In this document: positions 18,367 to 25,470 of the stretch, one piece after another | Numbering within the stretch: position 1 is the first letter of the stretch | Layout: each line of letters starts with the position of its first letter | Assembly: GCF_008122505.1 (NCBI RefSeq) | Contig: NZ_VSSB01000002.1 | Coordinates: 310,001 to 374,000, forward strand | Origin: Agromyces mariniharenae | GTDB taxonomy: Bacteria > Actinomycetota > Actinomycetes > Actinomycetales > Microbacteriaceae | Reading direction: 5' to 3' | DNA length: 64,000 bases | Translations under genes and position numbers: made by a program | Notes under the pieces: generated by a model | What the model saw: only the letters and a program-made list of their open reading frames with translations | What the model was told of the DNA's origin: nothing | Database searches by the model: none

Positions 18367-19239
18367 ATGCGGCACGGCTTCATCTTCACCGGAACCGATC
18401 CCGAGCTCGCGGTCGAGCTCGCCCCGCTGGCCGAGGCGTCCGGGTGGGACGCGTTCTTCGTGTGGGAGGGCATCTGGGCGACCGACCCGTGGGCGGTGCT
18501 CGCGGCCTGCGCGATGGTGACCGAGCGCATCCGCCTCGGCACCATGCTCACGCCCGTGCCGCGCCGGAGGCCGTGGGAGCTCGCCGGCCAGACGATGACA
18601 GTCGACCGGCTCTCCAATGGGCGGGTCATCCTCTCGGCCGGGCTCGGCGTGGCCGAGGAGGTCGAGGACCGGTTCTGGATCTTCGAGGACGACCCCGGCC
18701 GCCGCAAGCGCGCGGAGCTGCTCGACGAGGGACTCGAGTTCATGGAGCAGCTCTGGCAGGGCGAGCCGTTCACCTACGAGGGCGCCCACTTCCACGCGAA
18801 GCGCACCGAGACCATGCTGCCGCCCAGGATCGTGCAGCAGCCGCGCATCCCCACCTGGGTGGTCGGGGTCTGGCCGCGTATGAAGTCCATGCGGCGCGTG
18901 GCGCGCTACGACGGGTGGATCCCGAACTACGCGCCGCCCGACGCCGACGGCGTCGATCCCGACGAGCAGCAGCGCACGTACACGCCCGAGATCGCCGCCG
19001 AGGCGATCGCGTGGATCCGTGACGAGCGCGTGCGGCTCGGCCTCGGCGATCGGCCGTTCGACGTCGTGCAGGAGGGCACGACGGGCGGCGTCGACCCCCG
19101 AGCGGATGCCGCGCGCGTGCGCCCGTGGGCCGAGGCGGGCGCCACGTGGTGGCTCGAATCCGACTGGAAGGTGCCCGCCGAGCGTGTCGCCGAGTACGCC
19201 CGCGACCGCCTGCGCGCGGGTCCGCCACGAGTGGACTGA
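18367..19239 (+). CDS. LLM-class flavin/F420-dependent oxidoreductase
   Basis: A 290-residue TIM-barrel protein of the luciferase-like monooxygenase superfamily. Family features are HGFIFTGTDPELAVELAPLAEASGWDAFFVWEGIW at the start, IRLGTMLTPVPRRRPWELA, and LSNGRVILSAGLG. Many actinobacterial relatives use F420 instead of FMN. I start at the ATG at 18367 (MRHGFIF), which fits the family; a GTG at 18337 is in frame. It is divergent from hmuO with the iron box between them, so shared iron control is possible but unproven. Confidence 0.88.
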   Translation: MRHGFIFTGTDPELAVELAPLAEASGWDAFFVWEGIWATDPWAVLAACAMVTERIRLGTMLTPVPRRRPWELAGQTMTVDRLSNGRVILSAGLGVAEEVEDRFWIFEDDPGRRKRAELLDEGLEFMEQLWQGEPFTYEGAHFHAKRTETMLPPRIVQQPRIPTWVVGVWPRMKSMRRVARYDGWIPNYAPPDADGVDPDEQQRTYTPEIAAEAIAWIRDERVRLGLGDRPFDVVQEGTTGGVDPRADAARVRPWAEAGATWWLESDWKVPAERVAEYARDRLRAGPPRVD

Positions 19240-19335
19240 GGCCCCGCGCTGTGCACATGACGCCCCGTCCGAACACGGCTTCGACCGCATGGTGACCATT
19301 TCGACGTAGGCTCTGGTGCGGAAAGTGGAGGAGAT

Positions 19336-19485
19336 ATGTCTTGTCCTGTCACGGATCCGGAATTCACCGCCGACAAGGACGTAGCCGCCGGGCTCGGCGG
19401 CGATGACGACGCGCCATCCGGCGTCACCGGTGGCCGTTCACGTCCGCTTCATGGGCCCGACCCTCGCCGGCCCGCTGGCGCTTAG
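19336..19485 (+). CDS. short ORF at island edge, possibly a truncated gene start
   Basis: A 49-codon reading frame beginning ATG TCT TGT CCT with a good ribosome-binding site (GGAGGAG, 4 bases before the ATG) and a -10-like region upstream. The first ~30 residues (MSCPVTDPEFTADKDVAAGL) look like a normal protein N-terminus, but the frame then becomes Arg/Pro-rich and stops exactly where the low-GC minus-strand gene begins. I read it as the 5' end of a chromosomal gene cut by arrival of the neighbouring island. I do not recognise the protein. Confidence 0.4.
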   Translation: MSCPVTDPEFTADKDVAAGLGGDDDAPSGVTGGRSRPLHGPDPRRPAGA

Positions 19486-20379
19486 CTACGCAGTGAGCGC
19501 GAGCGCCTCCCGCGCGACGCGGTCCATTTCCGTACTCTGCACTACCTCGACGGCAAGGTCGTTCCATGCCTCCTGTGCAGCGAGGTAAACCTCTTGACGC
19601 TCCGCCCGGTGGACGCCGTTCGGAGTCGGCGGCTGGACGACCGTCGCAATCGCCACATCCTCCGCAATGCGGAGCGGTGCAAGCGCGCTCTGGCCCCTCT
19701 TGAGCCCGAGCTCGCCACCATCGTTGCGCAAGCGCGTCACTAGGTAGCTCCACGCGTGGATTTCCTGCTCGAGGCGGTCCATATCGGCGAGATCGAAAGT
19801 CCACACTTGGGAAAGTTGGTTCACCTCGTCATCGACGACTGCGAAGTCGAAGCGTCCACGCTGCCGTCCCACGCGAGCGAGTGGCTTTGCTTGAAGCGTG
19901 CCGCCGACATGAAGTTCGGCAAGCTGCTCATACTGTTCGCGGAGTTGGCCGACGAGGCGGCGTCGAGTCGTCGAGCGGTGGGCCTTTGGCTCCTCCTGCA
20001 CGAGGAAGTCGTAAAGGAAGTCCGCGGTTTCGATGGCGGTCTCGCCCTGAACGATCGCCGGCTCGGCGATCTGAATGGAGTTGTTCAGGCGTAGCTGCAT
20101 CCGGTGGATCCGGGAGCTTGAGAGGCCCTCCGGCCGGTCGCCGCGGAACACGGCGAGCTCCGGTGACATCCAGTCGCGAACCTCTCGCTCGAGGGCCGCG
20201 AGCCACGGCTCGATGCGGCGGGCGTCGCCGCCGAGGCGGTTGGCGCGCGCGTAAGAATGCACTCGGCGGAGGCTCCAGTCGCCGCCGTCGCGTCCGACTA
20301 GGACGCCGACGTTGACTGCCTCGCCGCGGACTGCGTTGGGTACATAGCGAAGAAGCCAGTACATGTACGTGCTTGCCAT
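19486..20379 (-). CDS. DUF3037 domain protein, partner of HipA-like kinase
   Basis: A 297-residue protein opening with MASTYMYWLLRYVPNAVRGEAVNVGVLVG, a clear DUF3037 N-terminus (the family's RYVPDPVRGExxNVGV signature). The rest is helical and charged. No enzymatic motif is evident. Its start is only 4 bases after the stop of the HipA-like kinase gene, so the two form an operon; this pairing recurs in other bacteria. Base composition is visibly lower in GC than the flanking chromosome (codons ending in A/T are frequent), consistent with transfer. Function unknown. Confidence 0.85.
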   Translation of the reverse strand: MASTYMYWLLRYVPNAVRGEAVNVGVLVGRDGGDWSLRRVHSYARANRLGGDARRIEPWLAALEREVRDWMSPELAVFRGDRPEGLSSSRIHRMQLRLNNSIQIAEPAIVQGETAIETADFLYDFLVQEEPKAHRSTTRRRLVGQLREQYEQLAELHVGGTLQAKPLARVGRQRGRFDFAVVDDEVNQLSQVWTFDLADMDRLEQEIHAWSYLVTRLRNDGGELGLKRGQSALAPLRIAEDVAIATVVQPPTPNGVHRAERQEVYLAAQEAWNDLAVEVVQSTEMDRVAREALALTA

Positions 20380-20383
20380 GTGC

Positions 20384-21211
20384 CTAGTCCTTCCTCTGCT
20401 TGCTATCGATGTCGGATGCCAGGACGTCGAGGCGGTCGGCGACGCCGCTCTTTCGACGGTGTAGGAACCATCCGAGAGTTTCGAGGTCCGAGTTCGGCGT
20501 GCCCCACTCGAGCGGCACTCGTGCGATGATCCGCAGAATGTCAGCCGCCGTGACCCCTCGGATTCTAGCCGCACAGGCTGTGAGGCTCTCTGGGTTGATG
20601 CTAGCGGTAGCCTCCGTCCACGGCCATGGGTGGTCGACGAGGCGCTCAAGCATCGGTGTGTCCCACATGCCTCCGTCGCCGCCGAACCAGAAGCCGTGAT
20701 CGAACGACCAGATGGAGTAATCGTTGTCCAAGTCGTACAACCACTGTTCGTCGTCGCCCATGCACCAGTCCCACAGCGCGGCGAGACATGCGCGGCGGGA
20801 CGGGTTGCCGTCGCGGCGGGGATAGAGGATCTTGTCGCCCTCCTCGGCATGTTCGAGGTGGAGGGAGCCATGGGCGATGCCGGCGTGGAAGCGGTACGCC
20901 TTCGCGTACTCGAATCCGGCCAGAGTGGGCGGGACCTCGATGAGGGCCGTCGGGCGCACGGGTGCGTCGATCAACTCGCCGACGCCGGAAACGACAGCCT
21001 CGGTGACGAGGATCTGGTCGCCTTGCGGGTTGCCCAGGACCTTGATCCAGTACGGTTGCCGGTTCGATGTGAGCACGAGCGAAGCGTGCGTGCCGTCGTC
21101 GTACGAGGACCGGTATGCGCGGGCCGTCAATGTGGCCGACCCGCGCTTCACTCCTGTGAGGACGCCGCTCCACGACGACAGGTCGTCAGGATTGGCGATC
21201 GTGGGCGGCAC
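20384..21211 (-). CDS. HipA-like kinase (HipA_2 family)
   Basis: A 275-residue protein of the short HipA-like kinase family. A Lys in YWIKVLG (residue 57) fits the ATP-anchoring position, GDD at 152-154 and the Asp of WSFDHGFWFGG (residue 171) fit the catalytic and metal-binding positions. It lacks the N-terminal subdomain of full HipA toxins and has no HipB-type DNA-binding antitoxin next to it; instead a DUF3037 gene follows at 4 bases. Start is GTG at 21211. Kinase activity and any toxin or defence role are inference. Confidence 0.78.
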   Translation of the reverse strand: MPPTIANPDDLSSWSGVLTGVKRGSATLTARAYRSSYDDGTHASLVLTSNRQPYWIKVLGNPQGDQILVTEAVVSGVGELIDAPVRPTALIEVPPTLAGFEYAKAYRFHAGIAHGSLHLEHAEEGDKILYPRRDGNPSRRACLAALWDWCMGDDEQWLYDLDNDYSIWSFDHGFWFGGDGGMWDTPMLERLVDHPWPWTEATASINPESLTACAARIRGVTAADILRIIARVPLEWGTPNSDLETLGWFLHRRKSGVADRLDVLASDIDSKQRKD

Positions 21212-21522
21212 AGCCGCATCCTATCCGGGCGCCTTCGCGCGGAAGCGGGTAGGCGCTGGGTGCGTCGGTCTGCACTACTACGCGTAGTCGCGGCGATGGC
21301 GCCGAGGCTGTCCTCGATGGCGACGGGCCGCTCCTCGAGGTTGTCGATGTGCGCGGCGTGCTCCTGCACGAGTGGGAGGAGCGCGAGGGCGAGGCCCTCG
21401 TGTCGGACACCCGCGGGCTGGCAGCTTTGGCGTGGAGGGAGGAGGGGGGTGGGGCACCCCCACCCGTGCTTGAGGTCGGGCGTCGCGGCTGAGCGAGGTG
21501 CGGAGGAGGTGAGCTGGACGTG
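21212..21522. other. intergenic stretch with possible gene remnant
   Basis: 311 bases between the HipA-like kinase start and the DUF732 stop. On the minus strand around 21289-21410 a reading frame with protein-like content is visible (QEHAAHIDNLEERPVAIED), but it has no convincing start or end, so it looks like debris of a larger gene. Nothing else is recognisable. Confidence 0.35.
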
Positions 21523-21948
21523 CTAGCCCGTGATGGCGCTCAACTCGGCGCCGTATTCGGGGCAGTAGACGGCAACGGCTGCGCCGATAAAGTAGCTGAT
21601 CTCGCTGGGGTACTCCGACTGGCTGGCTTCCACCAACAGCGCCGTCATCGCTGTAGTTGGCGACTGTCCATTCTCAATGCGAGTGCAGTACGACTTGGCC
21701 TGAGACACGATCTGCTGATCCGACATCGATTCGAACTGCGAGTATCTCGATCGCAGCTGATCGACGAACGCCGCATCGGTCGTGCCGTTCTGGCCTCCAG
21801 TTACCACTGACGAGTCGCGGCTTCCGCTCGCTCCAGCCATGATCGCGCCCACTACCGCCACCACGGCGACCAAGACGATCACCACGATGCAACCGATGCA
21901 GCCACTGCCTGTGGCGGGCTGCTTCGCTTGAGGAGCGTCTTCGCTCAT
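21523..21948 (-). CDS. membrane-anchored DUF732 protein
   Basis: A 141-residue protein with a cytoplasmic N-terminus, one membrane segment (CIGCIVVIVLVAVVAVVGAI, about residues 17-36) and an extracytoplasmic domain resembling DUF732: FVDQLRSRYSQF, a conserved Cys in AKSYCTRIENGQ, and a terminal AAVAVYCPEY. The two conserved Cys of the family are present and probably form a disulphide. The start MSEDAPQ at 21948 is chosen over an upstream in-frame start at 22029. DUF732 proteins are common in mycobacteria; function unknown. Confidence 0.72.
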   Translation of the reverse strand: MSEDAPQAKQPATGSGCIGCIVVIVLVAVVAVVGAIMAGASGSRDSSVVTGGQNGTTDAAFVDQLRSRYSQFESMSDQQIVSQAKSYCTRIENGQSPTTAMTALLVEASQSEYPSEISYFIGAAVAVYCPEYGAELSAITG

Positions 21949-22170
21949 GCGGTAAAGGTACCGTTCGTCGTGCTCGGCGACCACGTGTGCAGCCTCCTCC
22001 AGCGGGATGACCACCAGATCCGAGATCACATCGCGTTCAAGTGTGCGGGTCGCTGTAACAACTTGTGCAAAGCTGTCAACGATAGTGATCGGGCGCCCGC
22101 GCCTCGGGACGTTAACCGGCGTGTCGGAACCGTGGGTGTGGGTGTCCTGGCCGAGAATGGCTCATAGGAA

Positions 22171-22210
22171 CAAGAAAGGCCCGAGACGCGGGCTCTACCG
22201 TTCTCGGGCC
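22171..22210 (-). terminator. rho-independent terminator-like hairpin (minus strand)
   Basis: GGCCCGAGA (22178-22186) pairs with TCTCGGGCC (22202-22210) across a 15-base loop. Read on the minus strand, the stem is followed by TTTCTTGTT (22177-22169), the expected T-rich tail. No minus-strand gene ends just upstream of it today, which suggests that a gene was lost here or that it blocks incoming transcription toward the DUF732 gene. Confidence 0.6.
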
Positions 22211-22211
22211 A

Positions 22212-22243
22212 CTTGACTGAATCTGCCAGGATTCTCAGTCAAG
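22212..22243. repeat. second inverted repeat next to the terminator
   Basis: CTTGACTGAATC (22212-22223) against GATTCTCAGTCAAG (22230-22243): a 12-bp stem with a two-base bulge and a 6-base loop (TGCCAG). It follows the terminator-like hairpin immediately. It could be a regulator site or a mobile-element end. Confidence 0.55.
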
Positions 22244-22333
22244 GGTAACCCAAACGCGCTCGGATGCCCATCAGCCGGGCCGGGGTGGCGGAAGCTGCGG
22301 CGGTAGTTAGCTTGTTCCGGAGAGGAGCAGGCC

Positions 22334-22606
22334 ATGCCTGCCATTCTGATCGACTACGACCTCAACGTGCCGGGTCAGAAGTACGACAAGCTCATCGAGA
22401 AGATCAAGGCTTACCCGGGCTACGCGAAGCTGATGAGGTCCACCTGGATCGTGGCCGGGTCGACCCTGACGCCCGAGAAGGTGACAGACGACCTTCGCGC
22501 CGTGGTGGACGGGTCGGACCGTCTCTTCGCAGTCGACATCACGGGGCAGCCGAACCAGGGATGGCTGTCGGAGAGCACGTGGGAGTGGATCAACAAGGAC
22601 GTCTAG
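22334..22606 (+). CDS. orphan Cas2-fold-like small protein (SinR-annotated family)
   Basis: A 90-residue protein: MPAILIDYDLNVPGQKYDKLIEKIKAYPGYA..., then STWIVAGSTLTPEKVTDDLRAVVDGSDRLFAVDITG. The opening hydrophobic strand ending in a YDL triad, helix, second strand, and the DRLFAVDITG strand follow the ferredoxin-like pattern of Cas2/VapD proteins. Relatives are often labelled SinR family without evidence. No Cas1, CRISPR array or VapX is present. A ribosome-binding site (GGAGAGGAG) precedes the ATG. Nuclease activity cannot be claimed. Confidence 0.68.
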   Translation: MPAILIDYDLNVPGQKYDKLIEKIKAYPGYAKLMRSTWIVAGSTLTPEKVTDDLRAVVDGSDRLFAVDITGQPNQGWLSESTWEWINKDV

Positions 22607-22846
22607 TCTCGCGAGTAGGGCGGAGCGGGACGAATCTCCGAGAAAAGACCGACTCGGGATCCGTCTGCTTGTGTGCGGCGGGGAGCGCGCCGCGGGCCGA
22701 CGCCGGCCATGACCCGGGACGGCGTCAGGCGTTCTGGGACGCTAGGCCTGCGCGGCGCGGCGGCTTGTATCCCTCGAGGACGCACAGCATGGGACGCGGT
22801 GCTTTGCGCATCGCTTTCATCGGTGGATGGCGGTGTGGCGCGTCCC

Positions 22847-23566
22847 TCAGCGCAGCCGGTACTCCACTTCGGGGCGGCCCGGAGCGCCGTAACGGCTCGC
22901 GCGCTCGACGACGCCCGTGTCGGCGAGGTGCTCGAGGTAGCGACGTGCGGTGACCCGCGAGAGGTCCAGCGCGCCGGCGAGCTCCGTCGCCGAGACCGCG
23001 CCCGACGGCGCGGCCCGCACCGCCGCGCGCACGCGGTCGAGTGTCTCCCGCGTGAGCCCCTTGGGCAGGTCGCCGCCCGAGCTCGTGCGCAGCGCCGCGA
23101 ACGACGCGTCGACCTCCTGCTGGTCGGTGACCACTGCCGTGCCCACGCGGGCGTGGTAGTCGCGGTAGGCGGTGAGCTTCTCCGCGAATGCCGCGAAGCC
23201 GAACGGCTTGATGAGGTACTGCACGATGCCGAGCGACACCGCCGAGCGCACGACGGCGGCGTCGCGCACGGCCGTCACCGCGATGACGTCGGTCTCGATG
23301 CCGGCGGCGCGCAACGACCGGCACAGCTCGATCCCGGTGGTGTCGGGAAGGTTCACGTCGAGCAGGATGAGGTCGAACGGCGCGCTGCGGCCCTCGCGGG
23401 CGTCGCGCAGCATCCGGATCGCCTCGTGCCCGGTGTGCGCGACGCCCGCGGTGCGGAACCCGTCGACGCGCTCGACGTAGGCGGCGTGCGCCTCGGCGGT
23501 GATGGGGTCGTCCTCCACCACGAGCACGCGCAGCGGCGGGCCGATGCCGCCGGTCGGGTCAGCCAT
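22847..23566 (-). CDS. DcuR/CitB-family response regulator
   Basis: A 239-residue regulator: receiver domain (VLVVEDDPITAEAHAAYV, phosphoacceptor in LILLDVNLPDTTG, Lys in YLIKPFGF) and a C-terminal winged helix (SATELAGALDLSRVTARRYLEHLADTGVVERA) of the CitB/DcuR type. It overlaps the upstream sensor kinase gene by 8 bases. With the neighbouring dicarboxylate transporter it forms a typical sensor-regulator-transporter locus for C4-dicarboxylates or citrate. Confidence 0.92.
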   Translation of the reverse strand: MADPTGGIGPPLRVLVVEDDPITAEAHAAYVERVDGFRTAGVAHTGHEAIRMLRDAREGRSAPFDLILLDVNLPDTTGIELCRSLRAAGIETDVIAVTAVRDAAVVRSAVSLGIVQYLIKPFGFAAFAEKLTAYRDYHARVGTAVVTDQQEVDASFAALRTSSGGDLPKGLTRETLDRVRAAVRAAPSGAVSATELAGALDLSRVTARRYLEHLADTGVVERASRYGAPGRPEVEYRLR

Positions 23567-25244
23567 CGGTCGACGCCTCAGCGGCGGCGGGCCGGGGCGC
23601 GGGTGCGGCGGCGGGCGGCGCCGCGACCGCGATCGGCAGGCTCACCGCGAAGCGGGAGCCCGTCACGCTGATGCGGCCGCCGAGGCGCGTGACCGCCTGC
23701 CGCACGAGCGCCAGCCCGATGCCGTGGCCGGCTGCGCGCTTGGTGGTGACGCCGAGGTCGAACACGTGGTCGCCGTCGCGCGGTCCGGGTCCGCTGTCGG
23801 CGACCGCGATGCGCAGCTCGTCTCCCGCCGTGCGCACCGAGACCTCGACGCGGGGCGACGGGGTGGCGGATGCCGCATCGAGTGCGTTGTCGATGAGGTT
23901 GCCGACGATCGCGATGAGGTCGCGCGCGGGCACCGAGGTGGCCTCGAGCCGGTCGGGGAGGTCGAGCTCGAACGCGATCCCGCGCTCGGACGCCTGCGCG
24001 GCCTTGCCGAGGAGCAGCGCGAGCAGCACGGGCTCCTCGACGGCCGAGAGCAGCCGGTCGGCGAGGGCCTGGCTGAGGGCGAGCTCCGAGGTCGCGAGCT
24101 CCGCGGCATCCTGCGCCCGGTCGAGCTCGATGAGCGCGATGATCGTGTGCAGCCGGTTCGCGAACTCGTGGGCCTGCGAGCGCAGCGCGTCGGAGAGGGT
24201 CGTCATGGTGGCGAGCTCCCCGGTGAGCTCCTGCAGCTCGGTGTGGTCGCGGATCGTCGTGACCGAGCCGATGCGCCCGGCGCCGGCGCGGTCGCGCCCG
24301 GCGTTGCGGCTGCGCTCGCGCCCGCGACCGCGCTCGCGGGAGACGATGACGTCGCGGTCGATCACGAGCACGTGCCTCGGCGTGATGGCGATCTCGTCGA
24401 CGACCACGTCGGTGCGGCCGAGCACCTCGGCGACCGAGGGCGGCAGGTCGAACCGGTCGAGCGGGATCGGGTCGTCGCGCCCGCGCTCGCGGCGGGGCAG
24501 GCCGAGCAGCTCGGCGGCGCGGTCGTTGTAGAGCACGACGGCGCCCGAGCGGTCCTGCAGCAGGAGGCCCTCGCCGATGGAGTGCAAGACGCCCTCGTAG
24601 TAGGCGAACATGCGGCTCATCTCCTCGGCGCCGCGGCCCCAGGTGACCCGCCGGAGGTACCGGCTGAGGAGCCACGCGCCGACGGCGCCGATCGCGATCA
24701 TGGCGAGCGCGGCGAGGAGGACGGTGGCGATGCGCCCGCCGAGCGCGACCTGGGTGTTCGACACCGTGACACCGGCGGCGACGAGCGCGATCACCTCGCC
24801 GGCGTCGTTCTCGATCGGAACGACTGCGCGCACCGACGGGCCGAGCGTGCCCGTGTAGGTCTCGGTGAACGCCTCGCCGGCGAGCGCCCGGTCGATGCTG
24901 CCGAGGAACTGCTGCCCGATCTGGGCGGGATCGCGGTGCGTGTAGCGGGTGCGGTCGGGCGCCATGATCGTCACGAAGTCGACCCCGGCCTCGGTCATGA
25001 CGTCCTCGGCGTAGGGCTGCAGCCGTGACGACGGATCGCCGGTGCCGAGCGCCGTGTGCACGAACGGATCCGACGCGAGCGTCTCGGCGACCGCCATGCT
25101 CTTCGCGGCCGCGTCGCGCTCGACGTCGGCGCGCGCATCCGCCCAGATCCACACGACGGCGATCGTCGCGAGCGCCACGATCATGACGAGCTGCAGGACG
25201 AAGAGCTTCGTGGCGATGCTCCAGCCCCGGATCCATCGCGCCAT
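23559..25244 (-). CDS. DcuS/CitA-family sensor histidine kinase
   Basis: A 561-residue kinase: membrane helix near residues 12-35, an extracytoplasmic sCACHE sensor domain to about 175, a second helix (VLLAALAMIAIGAVGAWLL), a cytoplasmic PAS domain (YYEGVLHSIGEGLLLQDRSGAVVLYNDRAAELLGL), the phosphoacceptor His in SQAHEFANRLHT, and a HATPase with NLIDNALDA and GHGIGLALVRQ. It binds carboxylates outside the cell in known relatives. A Gly/Arg-rich insert occurs near the PAS end. Start at ATG 25244 with GAGGTGA upstream. Divergent from dctA. Confidence 0.92.
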   Translation of the reverse strand: MARWIRGWSIATKLFVLQLVMIVALATIAVVWIWADARADVERDAAAKSMAVAETLASDPFVHTALGTGDPSSRLQPYAEDVMTEAGVDFVTIMAPDRTRYTHRDPAQIGQQFLGSIDRALAGEAFTETYTGTLGPSVRAVVPIENDAGEVIALVAAGVTVSNTQVALGGRIATVLLAALAMIAIGAVGAWLLSRYLRRVTWGRGAEEMSRMFAYYEGVLHSIGEGLLLQDRSGAVVLYNDRAAELLGLPRRERGRDDPIPLDRFDLPPSVAEVLGRTDVVVDEIAITPRHVLVIDRDVIVSRERGRGRERSRNAGRDRAGAGRIGSVTTIRDHTELQELTGELATMTTLSDALRSQAHEFANRLHTIIALIELDRAQDAAELATSELALSQALADRLLSAVEEPVLLALLLGKAAQASERGIAFELDLPDRLEATSVPARDLIAIVGNLIDNALDAASATPSPRVEVSVRTAGDELRIAVADSGPGPRDGDHVFDLGVTTKRAAGHGIGLALVRQAVTRLGGRISVTGSRFAVSLPIAVAAPPAAAPAPRPAAAEASTDG

Positions 25245-25290
25245 CGTGTCACCTCGCTCCATCGCTGCACCTCAGCCTAGGCAGCCTCGT

Positions 25291-25395
25291 GAGCGTGCGG
25301 TGCGAACACTATGAACACAACGCGAGCGCGCGGTGCCACATGAGCACAGCGCGAGCGTGCGGTGCGAACACTATGAACACAACGCGAGCGCGCGG
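25291..25395. repeat. tandem repeat array in the citA-dctA divergent promoter region
   Basis: A 43-base sequence at 25291-25333 recurs without change at 25353-25395 (period 62). It resolves into about 3.3 tandem units of 29-33 bases, each beginning GAGCG(T/C)GCGG and carrying TGA(A/G)CACA(A/G)CGC. The core GAACACTATGAACACAACG contains a direct repeat AACAC-N4-AACAC. Units recur every ~31 bases, about three helical turns, as expected for cooperative binding of a dimeric response regulator on one face of DNA. Probable operator array for the DcuR-like regulator. Confidence 0.8.
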
Positions 25396-25470
25396 CATCC
25401 GTCGTCGCATCCTTGCCCGATACCGACCTCATCGTCGACCGGCGATGACCGATACGAAGGGCAGACGGCA

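Larger units (their letters stand above)
21949..22333. other. 385-base intergenic region with two strong hairpins
   Basis: No gene found. The region carries two adjacent inverted repeats (22178-22210 and 22212-22243, listed separately) and divergent spacing between the DUF732 gene and the Cas2-like gene. Base composition is clearly lower in GC than the chromosome. Confidence 0.6.

Noticed and set aside
22334..22606. Evidence for a CRISPR adaptation module
   Set aside because: The Cas2-like protein stands alone; no Cas1 or array is found on either side.
25291..25395. Possible short CRISPR array
   Set aside because: Units are contiguous imperfect repeats without distinct spacers, and no cas genes occur; a promoter-region repeat array explains it better.
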